The notes beneath the pieces were generated by a model. It made no database searches and had not been told where the DNA came from. It saw only the letters and a list, made by a program, of their open reading frames with translations. Position numbers and translations under genes: made by a program. Below, piece by piece: positions 50,971 through 59,473 of a DNA stretch of 64,000 bases. Location: contig NC_015520.1 in assembly GCF_000213255.1 (NCBI RefSeq), positions 2,252,001 through 2,316,000 on the forward strand, read 5' to 3'. This DNA comes from Mahella australiensis 50-1 BON (GTDB lineage: Bacteria; Bacillota; Clostridia; Mahellales; Mahellaceae). The number at the start of each line of letters is the position of its first letter. Positions within the stretch are counted from its first letter, which is position 1.

Positions 50971-51213
50971 TTATGATATAATAAGCCTGAATATTCTTTC
51001 CAGGCCAAGATCTATAATGCCGAATACTATTGCAAAACCCAGTACCACTACCAGCACTACGCCAGTATATGTGAGCAATTGATGCCACGTGGGCCATACC
51101 ACCTTTTTCATTTCGGCATACACATCTTTAAAATAACCTATCAGGTCAAAACGCCTGCTTTTCGGTTTTTTATCAACCTTAACATTAGTACTTTTTTCTT
51201 TTACCATTTCCAT
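50971..51213 (-). CDS. secE: Preprotein translocase subunit SecE
   Basis: An 80-residue single-span subunit: cytoplasmic amphipathic segment FKDVYAEMKKVVWPTWHQLL then one hydrophobic helix. Basic N-terminal tail. Begins six bases after rpmG. Confidence 0.95.
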   Translation of the reverse strand: MEMVKEKSTNVKVDKKPKSRRFDLIGYFKDVYAEMKKVVWPTWHQLLTYTGVVLVVVLGFAIVFGIIDLGLERIFRLIIS

Positions 51214-51219
51214 TTTACC

Positions 51220-51369
51220 CTATCTCGTTTCTTTATGAACGGTATACTGGCGGCAAAATCTACAATATTTTCTTAACTCCAGCCTATCTGGATCGTTCTT
51301 TTTGTTTTTCATTGTATGATAATTCCTTTGCTGACACTGCGTGCAAGCAAGAGCTATCTTTACGCGCAT
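51220..51369 (-). CDS. rpmG: 50S ribosomal protein L33
   Basis: A 49-residue zinc-form L33: [20 protein letters not shown] with the second pair CRFC. The GGAGGTGTGAAT site precedes the ATG. It heads the rpmG-secE-nusG-rplK-rplA transcript. Confidence 0.95.
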   Translation of the reverse strand: MRVKIALACTQCQQRNYHTMKNKKNDPDRLELRKYCRFCRQYTVHKETR

Positions 51370-51398
51370 ATTCACACCTCCATAAACATATGCAATTT

Positions 51399-51427
51399 AC
51401 TTTATCATATATACAACTTCATGTCAA
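51399..51427 (-). promoter_or_regulatory. Promoter of rpmG-secE-nusG-rplKA
   Basis: Minus-strand TTGACA (51422-51427), 17 bp, TAAAGT (51399-51404). The -35 adjoins the U-tract of the tuf terminator. Confidence 0.88.
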
Positions 51428-51468
51428 ATAGAAAAATTAAGCCACCACTACGTGCGGCAGCTTAATTT
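51428..51468 (-). terminator. Terminator of tuf copy 2
   Basis: AAATTAAGC (51434-51442) and GCTTAATTT (51460-51468) form a 9-bp stem; the minus strand continues TTTTTCTATTT. Thirteen bases after tuf. Confidence 0.85.
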
Positions 51469-51480
51469 CCTAGTTTACGG

Positions 51481-52695
51481 TTTATTCTATAACCTCGGTG
51501 ACAACTCCGGCTCCTACCGTTCGGCCGCCTTCTCGTATTGCAAATCGCAATCCTTCTTCTATCGCTATCGGCGTTATCAGCTGTACTTCCATTACTATGT
51601 TGTCGCCAGGCATTACCATCTCTACCCCTTCGGGTAATTGTATCGTACCTGTCACATCGGTCGTCCTGAAGTAGAACTGTGGCCTGTATCCGTTGAAAAA
51701 CGGCGTATGCCTACCCCCTTCTTCCTTGGTCAGCACGTATACCTGCCCCTTGAAATGCGTATGCGGATGTATGCTGCCCGGCTTGGCCAATACCTGCCCT
51801 CTCTCTACTTCTTCTCTCTGTATGCCCCTTAACAGTACGCCTACGTTGTCCCCTGCTATCGCTTCGTCCATCGTCTTGCGGAACATCTCTATACCCGTCG
51901 CTACTGTCTTCCTCGGACGGTCTGTTAACCCTACTATCTCTACTTCTTCGCCTACTCTTAATCTGCCTCGATCTACTCTGCCTGTAGCCACTGTGCCACG
52001 CCCGGTTATCGTGAATACGTCTTCTACCGGCATCAGGAACGGCTTGTCTACATCCCTCTCGGGTGTCGGTATATATTCATCTACCGCATCCATAAGTTCA
52101 AGTATCGGTTTTACCCATTCGTTATTCGGGTCTCCTCCCGCTTCTAATGCCTTTAGTGCCGACCCTTTTATTATCGGTACTTCATCTCCCGGGAATTCGT
52201 ATTCATTTAACAGATCCCTTACTTCCATCTCTACTAGCTCTATCAGTTCGGGATCGTCTACCATATCGGTCTTATTCAAAAATACCACTATATATGGCAC
52301 TCCTACCTGGCGCGCCAGCAGTATATGCTCCCTGGTCTGCGGCATGGGACCGTCGGCTGCCGATACCACCAGTATCGCTCCGTCCATCTGCGCTGCGCCG
52401 GTTATCATGTTCTTAACATAGTCGGCGTGCCCTGGACAGTCAACGTGCGCATAGTGCCTCTTCTCGGTCTCGTATTCCACGTGCGCCGTGTTTATTGTGA
52501 TGCCCCTGGCTTTTTCTTCGGGCGCTTTGTCTATCTCATCGTATTTGGTAGCCTGCGCCCGGCCAAAATGTGCCAGCGTCATCGTTATAGCTGCTGTCAA
52601 CGTCGTCTTGCCGTGATCGACGTGCCCTATTGTACCTATATTTATATGCGGCTTGCTTCTCTCAAATCTTTGCTTTGCCATCTCTTGTTTCCTCC
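51481..52695. repeat. tuf duplication, copy 2
   Basis: Matches 35740-36954 over about 1215 bp, same orientation; spot comparison along the gene shows no differences, and sequence diverges at once outside it. Confidence 0.93.
51482..52681 (-). CDS. tuf: Elongation factor Tu (copy 2)
   Basis: A 399-residue EF-Tu identical to the str-operon copy ([20 protein letters not shown]). It follows tRNA-Gly and tRNA-Thr and precedes rpmG-secE-nusG, the tufB-type context known from other bacteria including E. coli. Own terminator follows. Confidence 0.98.
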   Translation of the reverse strand: MAKQRFERSKPHINIGTIGHVDHGKTTLTAAITMTLAHFGRAQATKYDEIDKAPEEKARGITINTAHVEYETEKRHYAHVDCPGHADYVKNMITGAAQMDGAILVVSAADGPMPQTREHILLARQVGVPYIVVFLNKTDMVDDPELIELVEMEVRDLLNEYEFPGDEVPIIKGSALKALEAGGDPNNEWVKPILELMDAVDEYIPTPERDVDKPFLMPVEDVFTITGRGTVATGRVDRGRLRVGEEVEIVGLTDRPRKTVATGIEMFRKTMDEAIAGDNVGVLLRGIQREEVERGQVLAKPGSIHPHTHFKGQVYVLTKEEGGRHTPFFNGYRPQFYFRTTDVTGTIQLPEGVEMVMPGDNIVMEVQLITPIAIEEGLRFAIREGGRTVGAGVVTEVIE

Positions 52696-52754
52696 TCTAT
52701 GTATTTTGTTTTATGAAAACTCAACCTGGCGTATCTTTAAAAATTAAACAAAAA

Positions 52755-52830
52755 TGGAGCCCATGACCGGGATTGAACCGGTGACCTCCGCCTTACCAAG
52801 GCGACGCTCTGCCGACTGAGCTACATGGGC
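52755..52830 (-). tRNA. tRNA-Thr (anticodon GGT)
   Basis: A 76-nt cloverleaf with encoded CCA. Acceptor GCCCATG/CATGGGC, T arm ACCGG-TTCAATC-CCGGT, anticodon loop TTGGTAA, anticodon GGT (reads ACC/ACU). Lies between tRNA-Gly and tuf. Confidence 0.95.
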
Positions 52831-52838
52831 ATATCCTG

Positions 52839-52913
52839 TGGAGCGGGAAACGGGAATCGAACCCGCGACACCCAGCTTGGGAAGCTAGTGCTCTACCCCT
52901 GAGCTACTCCCGC
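52839..52913 (-). tRNA. tRNA-Gly (anticodon CCC)
   Basis: A 75-nt cloverleaf with encoded CCA. Acceptor GCGGGAG/TTCCCGC, T arm GCGGG-TTCGATT-CCCGT, anticodon loop TTCCCAA, anticodon CCC (reads GGG). Eight bases before tRNA-Thr. Confidence 0.93.
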
Positions 52914-52936
52914 TCGATAATCGCACATCGCTATTT

Positions 52937-52964
52937 ATTATACCACATATGTATATAAATGCAA
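52937..52964 (-). promoter_or_regulatory. Promoter of the tRNA-Gly/tRNA-Thr/tuf unit
   Basis: Minus-strand TTGCAT (52959-52964), 16 bp, TATAAT (52937-52942), about 24 bp before the tRNA-Gly 5' end. Confidence 0.8.
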
Positions 52965-52985
52965 TACCAACCGCCGATAATTTTT

Positions 52986-53636
52986 TCAATGCACCCTAGT
53001 GATATCAGTATCCACACACTTTTCTAATTTTTTCTTTATCCTTTGCATAGCATTATCGACTGATTTTACGCCCTTATCCAAATAAACAGCAATCTCCTCA
53101 TATGTTCTACCCTGGAGATATGAGCGAAACACATTTAGCTCCAATGAGCTCAGTGTCTGCTCTATTTTAGAACGCAAACGCATCGCACTTTCTTCGCTTA
53201 TAACCATTTCTTCCGGATCGCCCTGCGGCTCTAACGCAATGACATCCATAAGCTGTCTTTCGGCCTCATCTTCATATATAGTTTTATTCAACGATACGTA
53301 TGAGTTCAACGGTATGTGTTTCTGCCTAGTAGCCGCCTTGACAGCCGTTATTATTTGCCTGGTTATGCACATATCTGCAAATGACCTAAATGATACGGCC
53401 TTATCTTCTCTATAATTTTTTATAGCTTTGTACAAGCCTATAAGCCCTTCTTGTATTATATCCTCCCTATCTGAACCCTTTAAAAAATAAGTCTTTGCTC
53501 TGTTGTGAATAATGCTTTTATACCGCTCTATCAGACATTCTAAAGCCACGTCATCCCCTTTTTTGGCTCTGGACACCAACTCCCGCTCCAACACTTCTTC
53601 ATCCTGCATATGCATATCGATGGCCTCAGAATCCAT
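52986..53636 (-). CDS. sigH: RNA polymerase sigma-H factor
   Basis: A 216-residue sigma-70-family factor for early sporulation and stationary phase. Region 2: DREDIIQEGLIGLYKAIKNY with SFRSFADMCITRQIITAVK; region 4: LSSLELNVFRSYLQGRTYEE and KSVDNAMQRIKKKLEK. Position upstream of the nusG/rpoB cluster is typical for spo0H. GGGAGGAAAGG precedes the ATG. Confidence 0.94.
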   Translation of the reverse strand: MDSEAIDMHMQDEEVLERELVSRAKKGDDVALECLIERYKSIIHNRAKTYFLKGSDREDIIQEGLIGLYKAIKNYREDKAVSFRSFADMCITRQIITAVKAATRQKHIPLNSYVSLNKTIYEDEAERQLMDVIALEPQGDPEEMVISEESAMRLRSKIEQTLSSLELNVFRSYLQGRTYEEIAVYLDKGVKSVDNAMQRIKKKLEKCVDTDITRVH

Positions 53637-53658
53637 TTCCTTTCCTCCCGATATAGCT

Positions 53659-53664
53659 ATTATA
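53659..53664 (-). promoter_or_regulatory. Possible -10 element upstream of sigH
   Basis: A TATAAT on the minus strand 23 bp before the sigH ATG. No -35 at standard spacing (the nearest TTGTCT is 20 bp away). Confidence 0.3.
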
Positions 53665-53697
53665 ACAAACTATACGTTAATTATAGACAAGCTATTT

Positions 53698-54447
53698 TCA
53701 TATGTCAAGCCTTTGCATGCTTATCTCGTACATAAGCATGCCGGCGGCTACTGAGGCATTGAGCGACGCGATATGCCCGCTCATCGGTATGCTGAGCAAT
53801 ACATCGCACTTCTCTTTTACCAATCGCCTAATGCCGCTACCCTCGCCGCCAATAATCAAACCTATAGGGCCTTTTAAATCCATGGAGCGGCACGGCCGGC
53901 CTCGCATGTCAGCACCCATTATCCACAGTCCGTCTTTTTTAAGCCTCTCTACAGTCTGGGCCATATTGGTTACGGCAGCTATATGAATATATTCCACTGC
54001 TCCTGCCGATGCTTTGACCACAGCGGCAGTTATGCCTATTGAGCGATCCTTCGGTATTATTATTCCGTGAGCACCCATACATTCGGCAGTGCGTATTATA
54101 GCCCCCATATTGTGCGGATCAGTTATGCCGTCCAGCAAGAGCACAAAGGGGTCCTGATGCTTTTGTGCAGCCGCTTCCAATATATCCTCTATCTGAGCAT
54201 AAGTATATGGCGCCACATAAGCTACTACGCCCTGATGAGCACCTGTAGCCGAACGCTTGTCCAATTGAACCCTTTCAATTTCTTGAACAGATATACCCCG
54301 GCTTTGGGCCAGGGACTTTATACAGTCCACCGTTTTGCCTCGGCTACCGGCTGCTATATATATGATTTTTATCAAACGGCCCGATTTTAAGGCCTCTATA
54401 ACCGGATTGCGGCCTTCTATTATATCGCTGTCTTTCAGATCGTTCAT
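53698..54447 (-). CDS. rlmB: 23S rRNA 2'-O-methyltransferase RlmB (TrmH/SpoU family)
   Basis: A 249-residue SPOUT methyltransferase. An N-terminal L30e-like substrate-binding domain (EGRNPVIEALKSGRLIKIIY) precedes the knot motifs: DGITDPHNMGAIIRTAECMG, GLIIGGEGSGIRRL, IPMSGHIASLNASVAAGM. Expected to methylate G2251-equivalent in 23S rRNA. Confidence 0.92.
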   Translation of the reverse strand: MNDLKDSDIIEGRNPVIEALKSGRLIKIIYIAAGSRGKTVDCIKSLAQSRGISVQEIERVQLDKRSATGAHQGVVAYVAPYTYAQIEDILEAAAQKHQDPFVLLLDGITDPHNMGAIIRTAECMGAHGIIIPKDRSIGITAAVVKASAGAVEYIHIAAVTNMAQTVERLKKDGLWIMGADMRGRPCRSMDLKGPIGLIIGGEGSGIRRLVKEKCDVLLSIPMSGHIASLNASVAAGMLMYEISMQRLDI

Positions 54448-54463
54448 CTAAGTATCTCCATTC

Positions 54464-55153
54464 TCATGCATGCATTTCCCTATAGCGGGCGCGCACTTCC
54501 TTGCTCTTACCGCAATTCATCTTGCCTTCGGAACATGGTCCGTACACGCAGGCAGGCCCGGCTTTTTCAAATAGCAGCGGCGCTACCTTTTTTACTTCGC
54601 GTAGCATGGATTCGGCCACTGTGCGTATCTCCCACTGCGCGCGCAGGCAACATCTCAGCCTGAAAAAATGCCATAATTCACGCGCATTCATTGTAACCAT
54701 TAATTGCGTTTGGCATGCATTAGGTAAGTTATAGCGCGCGTCTTCTTTGGGGATGCCTGCTTCTATATCCTCATTATACCACTGTTGTATAATCTTCATG
54801 CGCTCTTCGAATCTATCTTCAATGCCTTTATCTATATAGCTCGGCGGGATAACGTATTGAAATTGGTCTTCTTTTACATAGCGTTGGCTTTTTTGTGAAT
54901 ATGAGGCCAAGCGATGCCTCACCAACTGATGGCTGCACGCCCTGCTTATGCCTTCTATGGCAAATGTAAAGCTGGCATGTTCTATAGGAGATTCATGACC
55001 GAGATCGACCAGTTTCTGAAGAAAGCTCCTTACTTTTTCATCGCTCATATTTTCCGACAATTCATCTATATCGGCATCGGAATAACACATTCTAGCCGCA
55101 ACAGCCACGGTCCTTTCGGGTTGCGGCGTATAGTTTATCAATTCTACTTTCAT
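54464..55153 (-). CDS. thyX: Flavin-dependent thymidylate synthase
   Basis: A 229-residue FAD enzyme making dTMP from dUMP with methylene-THF and reduced flavin. The ThyX motif RHRLASYSQKSQR is intact, with NARELWHFFRLRCCLRAQWE at the C-terminal part. Overlaps the folate cyclo-ligase gene by four bases (ATGA), linking two folate-cycle steps. Confidence 0.95.
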   Translation of the reverse strand: MKVELINYTPQPERTVAVAARMCYSDADIDELSENMSDEKVRSFLQKLVDLGHESPIEHASFTFAIEGISRACSHQLVRHRLASYSQKSQRYVKEDQFQYVIPPSYIDKGIEDRFEERMKIIQQWYNEDIEAGIPKEDARYNLPNACQTQLMVTMNARELWHFFRLRCCLRAQWEIRTVAESMLREVKKVAPLLFEKAGPACVYGPCSEGKMNCGKSKEVRARYREMHA

Positions 55154-55731
55154 GATTTTTCTCCTTTTATAATACCACTCTCGGTAATCACCATGTCGAC
55201 AGGTATATCGAATGGCTGAACAGGCACTTCTCCTACAATCTGTATATCAAAGGCTATGCCTATGGTAACAATATCTTTATCCAGCGATGACAGAAATCTG
55301 TCATAATAGCCGCCGCCATAGCCTATTCTGTAACCGCGCCTATCATATGCCACCGCCGGCACGATTATGATGTCCAATTGTTCAGGGGATGCCGGCCGCA
55401 TATATTCCTCCATCGGTTCTTTTATACCATAGAAACCATCGCGCAATTCCTCAAAAGATGTAAGTTCCGATACGAGCAGCGTATGAGTTTGAGGTATACA
55501 TACCGGAACGGCTAGGCGCTTGCCTTCAGCCCATGCTTGTCTTATTATGCACTCTGTCTGCACCTCATTGCGTGCGTCGATATATGCCATGATAAACCGC
55601 GCCGATACAAAGGTACGCGTAGCCACAACGGCGCGGCATATAGCTTCGCTTTTTTGTGCCGCTTCAAGCGGTGTAAGACGGCTCCTTTTTTCCAACACGG
55701 CCTGCCGTATGAGTTTTTTCTCTTTTGACAT
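55150..55731 (-). CDS. 5-formyltetrahydrofolate cyclo-ligase
   Basis: A 193-residue ATP-dependent enzyme converting 5-formyl-THF to 5,10-methenyl-THF. Family features: N-terminal basic KKLIRQAVLEKRSRLTP, and GYRIGYGGGYYDRFL, the ATP/folate loop. Coupled to thyX. Confidence 0.92.
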   Translation of the reverse strand: MSKEKKLIRQAVLEKRSRLTPLEAAQKSEAICRAVVATRTFVSARFIMAYIDARNEVQTECIIRQAWAEGKRLAVPVCIPQTHTLLVSELTSFEELRDGFYGIKEPMEEYMRPASPEQLDIIIVPAVAYDRRGYRIGYGGGYYDRFLSSLDKDIVTIGIAFDIQIVGEVPVQPFDIPVDMVITESGIIKGEKS

Positions 55732-55819
55732 AAAATCTACTATACCTCCCTAATTCAAAACACGGCTAGGCTTAGTAACTGATTAGCCTCGATTATGCAA
55801 ACAGCACTGAATAATCACG
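55732..55819 (-). other. Gap between alr and the cyclo-ligase gene
   Basis: Contains a GGGAGG ribosome site for the cyclo-ligase and a weak GGCTA/TAGCC inverted repeat; no clear promoter or terminator. Confidence 0.4.
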
Positions 55820-56950
55820 CTATACATATATACGCGGGACGCGCGGACCTATGGATGTAAGTATCTCATACGATATGGTATCACATAACTCGGCTAATTC
55901 GTCGGCTGTAATAGTTTCATTCCCTTGTCTGCCTATCAGCACAACTTCATCTCCTGTAACCACACCCGGTATATCGGTGACATCAACCATAAATTGGTCC
56001 ATGCATACCCTGCCTATCACCGGCGCGCGGTTGCCGCGTATCAATACACATCCCTTGTTGCTCAATTGCCGCCTGTATCCGTCAGCATAACCGGCCGATA
56101 TAGTGGCTATCTTAGAAGACCTTTGCGTCGTAAATGTACGTCCATAACTTATAGGCGTACCCGCCGGCACATCTTTCACATACACCACCCTGGCCTTCCA
56201 ACTCAAAGCCGGTTTAAGGTCTATCTTCTGTGGATTATTTATTTCATTGGACGGATAGTAACCATAAATGGATATACCGCCTCTCACCATATTAAAGTGA
56301 GCATCCGTGTAATCTATAACGGCAGCACTGTTGGCCGCATGTAGTATAAGCGGCCCCACGTTCATAGCTTTAGCTTGGTTTATAGCTTGAACGAATAACG
56401 ACATCTGGTATTTTGTAAATGATTTATCGCAGGCATCAGATTCGGCAAAATGTGTAAACATACCGGTTATGTTTATTCCTGGCAGTCCCACTAGCCCTTC
56501 TATAAGCTGCTCCAATTCAAGGCCGGGCCTTACCCCCACGCGGCCCATGCCCGTATCCACTTTTATATGCACATCTGCACTTTTCCCCTGCTTTACAGAT
56601 GCGTCAGATAAAGCCTTGGCTACGTCAAGACTAAACACCGTCTGGCATAAGCCGGACGCCACCACTTCTTCTGCCTCATATGGCATTATGCCCCCCAATA
56701 CAAGTATAGGGGCATCTATCCCTTTATCCCGCAACTCCGCGCCCTCTTCAGCAATAGCAACGCCCAGCCATCGGGCACCGGCATCGATGGCAGTTTGAGC
56801 CACGCGATATGCGCCATGCCCGTATCCGTCGGCTTTTACTACTGCCATAAATAAAGTATCGTCACCTATGCACCGGCGCAATTGAGCTATATTATATGCG
56901 ATATCGGTTAATCTGATCTCTGCCCAGCTATGCGCCTTGGCATTCGGCAT
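55820..56950 (-). CDS. alr: Alanine racemase
   Basis: A 376-residue PLP enzyme supplying D-alanine for peptidoglycan. PLP lysine in AVVKADGYGHGAYRV (about residue 39), catalytic Tyr in YADGYRRQL/SYGRTF region, and GRVCMDQFMVDVTDIP. The ATG shares one base with the stop of the ACT-domain gene. Confidence 0.96.
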   Translation of the reverse strand: MPNAKAHSWAEIRLTDIAYNIAQLRRCIGDDTLFMAVVKADGYGHGAYRVAQTAIDAGARWLGVAIAEEGAELRDKGIDAPILVLGGIMPYEAEEVVASGLCQTVFSLDVAKALSDASVKQGKSADVHIKVDTGMGRVGVRPGLELEQLIEGLVGLPGINITGMFTHFAESDACDKSFTKYQMSLFVQAINQAKAMNVGPLILHAANSAAVIDYTDAHFNMVRGGISIYGYYPSNEINNPQKIDLKPALSWKARVVYVKDVPAGTPISYGRTFTTQRSSKIATISAGYADGYRRQLSNKGCVLIRGNRAPVIGRVCMDQFMVDVTDIPGVVTGDEVVLIGRQGNETITADELAELCDTISYEILTSIGPRVPRIYV

Positions 56951-57381
56951 TATAATGCATACACCTCTTTTTCATCCAATACTCTGACGCCGGTGTTTTT
57001 TAACAGTTCTACTGCTCTGTCTGGATTTTCCACGCGGAATAATATAAACGCCTTGTCCCCGGCACGCTTTATAAACGAATACGCATATTCTATGCTGATA
57101 CCGTTGTCCTGCAGCACTTCTAGAACAGCAGCCAGTCCACCGGGACGATCATCTACCTCCACGGCCAGTACATCAGTAGTGCTGACAGTAAATCCAGCTT
57201 CTTTAAGCACCGATACTGCCTTGTCAGGGTCATTTACTATCATGCGCAGGATACCGAAATTAGTGGTATCAGCCAATGCCATGGCGCTTATGTCTATGCC
57301 GTTATCGCCTAATATCTTGGTTACTGTAGCCAACCTGCCGAGTTTATTTTCCAGGAATACCGATACTTGCTTGACAAACAT
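56950..57381 (-). CDS. Tandem ACT-domain protein
   Basis: A 143-residue protein of two ACT domains (about residues 1-68 and 70-140: KQVSVFLENKLGRLATVTKI and VEVDDRPGGLAAVLEVLQDN). ACT domains bind amino acids; this family is regularly encoded beside paaK and ior genes, so sensing of an aromatic amino acid is plausible. It lies 22 bp after paaK. Confidence 0.88.
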   Translation of the reverse strand: MFVKQVSVFLENKLGRLATVTKILGDNGIDISAMALADTTNFGILRMIVNDPDKAVSVLKEAGFTVSTTDVLAVEVDDRPGGLAAVLEVLQDNGISIEYAYSFIKRAGDKAFILFRVENPDRAVELLKNTGVRVLDEKEVYAL

Positions 57382-57403
57382 AATAAAAGCTCCTTTCAGC
57401 CAA

Positions 57404-58702
57404 TTATATATTCCTCTTGTCTATAACCCGTTTGGCTTTGCCGTCCCCACGGGCTATAGTTTTTGGTTCCACCAGCTTTACGGTAACATTTATACCTAGT
57501 GTATTCTGGATCTCGCGCGTTATACGATTCTCCAAATCCTCCAGCCTGCGCACCTCATCTGAGAACAGTTTATCATCTATCTCTACCCAGACCTCTAATT
57601 CATCTAGATTGTTTACGCGATCCACAACCAATTGATATTGAGGCTGGGTACCACCTATATTCATAAGCACATGTTCTATCTGCGACGGGAACACATTAAC
57701 ACCCCTTATTATGAGCATATCATCGGTACGGCCTAAGACTTTGCTCATGCGCACATGGGTTCTGCCACAAGCACATGGCTCGAAATTAAGCGATGTTATA
57801 TCCCTCGTACGGTAACGCACTACTGGCAGTCCCTCTTTGGTTATAGTGGTTATAACCAATTCTCCGATGCTGCCTGGCGGTAGAACCTCGCCGGTATCTG
57901 GGTCTATGACCTCGGGTATGAAATGGTCCTCGAATACATGCAGACCATCTTGTTCAAGGCATTCACATGCTACGCCCGGCCCCATTACCTCACTCAAACC
58001 GTATATATCTATGGCCTTTATACCCAAGCGCTGCTCCAGCTCTTTGCGCATATTGTCGCTCCACGGTTCGGCACCGAAGATACCAGCCTGCAGCTTGAGA
58101 TCTTCTTGCCTTATGCCGAGCTCTTCCATTGTTTCGGCTATATATAATGCATATGATGGCGTGCACGCCAATACTGTGGTGCCCAGATCCTGCATAAACA
58201 TAACCTGGCGGCGGGTATTACCACCGGATATCGGTATAACGGTGGCGCCCATACGCTCAGTACCGTAATGTAGACCAAGCCCGCCTGTGAAAAGCCCATA
58301 TCCGTAAGCCACCTGAACTATAGAATTGCGGCCTGCTCCCACACCGGTTAACACCCTGGCTACTAGTTCAGCCCATGTATCTATGTCCCTGCGCGTGTAC
58401 CCCACCACAGTCGGCTTGCCTGTCGTACCCGATGAGGCGTGTATGCGTATTACCTCGCTCAGCGGCACTGCGAACATGCCATAAGGGTATGTGTCGCGCA
58501 GATCCTGCTTAATTGTAAAAGGAAGTTTAGTTATATCCTCGACGCCTTTTATATCCCCGGGCTCCAGGCCTACAGATTGCATTTTATCCCTGTAGTAAGG
58601 CACGTTAAAATATACACGCTTTACGGTGTCCACCAAACGCTGCGATTGGAGCTCGTGCAAATGCTCCCTGTCCATACATTCAAACGTTTTATTCCAATAC
58701 AT
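57404..58702 (-). CDS. paaK: Phenylacetate-CoA ligase (copy 1)
   Basis: A 432-residue AMP-forming ligase of the PaaK type, activating aryl acetates to CoA thioesters. The P-loop is [39 protein letters not shown] and [14 protein letters not shown] mark the C-terminal domain. The ATG at 58700-58702 has GAAGGA seven bases upstream; a TTG two codons earlier is too close. Second paaK lies four genes upstream in the same operon. Confidence 0.93.
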   Translation of the reverse strand: MYWNKTFECMDREHLHELQSQRLVDTVKRVYFNVPYYRDKMQSVGLEPGDIKGVEDITKLPFTIKQDLRDTYPYGMFAVPLSEVIRIHASSGTTGKPTVVGYTRRDIDTWAELVARVLTGVGAGRNSIVQVAYGYGLFTGGLGLHYGTERMGATVIPISGGNTRRQVMFMQDLGTTVLACTPSYALYIAETMEELGIRQEDLKLQAGIFGAEPWSDNMRKELEQRLGIKAIDIYGLSEVMGPGVACECLEQDGLHVFEDHFIPEVIDPDTGEVLPPGSIGELVITTITKEGLPVVRYRTRDITSLNFEPCACGRTHVRMSKVLGRTDDMLIIRGVNVFPSQIEHVLMNIGGTQPQYQLVVDRVNNLDELEVWVEIDDKLFSDEVRRLEDLENRITREIQNTLGINVTVKLVEPKTIARGDGKAKRVIDKRNI

Positions 58703-58753
58703 AATCAAATCCTTCCTTATGTCACATCTTCAAATAATACTACGCCCGATACA

Positions 58754-58859
58754 GGCTTGACATATATGCCTCGCTACGGCTGTGAAGCTGGGCCACTACG
58801 CAATCATAGATTGCTGTGGTCCTGCGCTTCAAAAGCCCGCTCAACATATATGTCAAGCC
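58754..58859. repeat. 106-bp self-complementary element in the ior-paaK operon
   Basis: Perfect 15-bp terminal inverted repeats GGCTTGACATATATG (58754-58768) and its complement (58845-58859) enclose further nested pairs in register: GC 58773-58774/58839-58840, GGCT 58778-58781/AGCC 58834-58837, GAAGC 58784-58788/GCTTC 58826-58830, GGCCAC 58791-58796/GTGGTC 58816-58821, and GCAATC 58800-58805/GATTGC 58809-58814 with loop ATA. About 38 pairs in all. It has no U-tract on either side and no obvious target-site duplication. Could be a structured RNA, an RNase processing site, or a MITE/REP-like element. Confidence 0.75.
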
Positions 58860-58881
58860 CTTTGCTATGCTATGATGCATA

Positions 58882-59472
58882 TTACAGAATCGAATATGCT
58901 GTTTCGTAGCCTTTTAAAAAGGCCTTTTGGTTAGTCTCAACCGTTTTAGGCGGCACTACCTGCGTTATTACGTCCAGCCACGACTGCTTATCGCTGTCCA
59001 TCATCTTAGCCATAGCTCCTATCAACACTATATTGGCTGCTTTGGAATTGCCCGCCTGCATAGCTATGTCCAACGCATCTATAGCCAATACTTTTTTGCA
59101 CATGGTGTTCAAGCGTTCCATTATATCGGACGGATATTGATCTGCGCCTATTATAACAGGCATAGGCATTATCTCCTGGGCATTGGCGATAACTATGCCG
59201 TCCTCATTCAGATAAGGCGCCCACCGTAAAGCCTCTAATTTTTCAAAGGCCAGCACTACATCGGCTTGACCTTTTTCTATAAGCGGCGAAAATACCCTGT
59301 GGCCAAATCGCACATACGTTACCACGCTGCCGCCACGCTGCGACATGCCGTGCACTTCGGATACCTTTACGTCATATCCGGCATTCATAGCCCACCGCCC
59401 TATGACCTTGCTGGCCAGCAATGTGCCCTGACCGCCTACGCCTACTATTAAGATATTGGTAACCTTATCCAC
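58882..59472 (-). CDS. iorB: Indolepyruvate ferredoxin oxidoreductase, beta subunit
   Basis: A 196-residue gamma-type 2-oxoacid oxidoreductase subunit: NILIVGVGGQGTLLASKVIG and VSEVHGMSQRGGSVVTYVRF. Partners with IorA to convert aryl pyruvates to aryl-acetyl-CoA with reduction of ferredoxin. GTG start; one base after iorA stop. Confidence 0.93.
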   Translation of the reverse strand: MDKVTNILIVGVGGQGTLLASKVIGRWAMNAGYDVKVSEVHGMSQRGGSVVTYVRFGHRVFSPLIEKGQADVVLAFEKLEALRWAPYLNEDGIVIANAQEIMPMPVIIGADQYPSDIMERLNTMCKKVLAIDALDIAMQAGNSKAANIVLIGAMAKMMDSDKQSWLDVITQVVPPKTVETNQKAFLKGYETAYSIL

Positions 59473-59473
59473 G

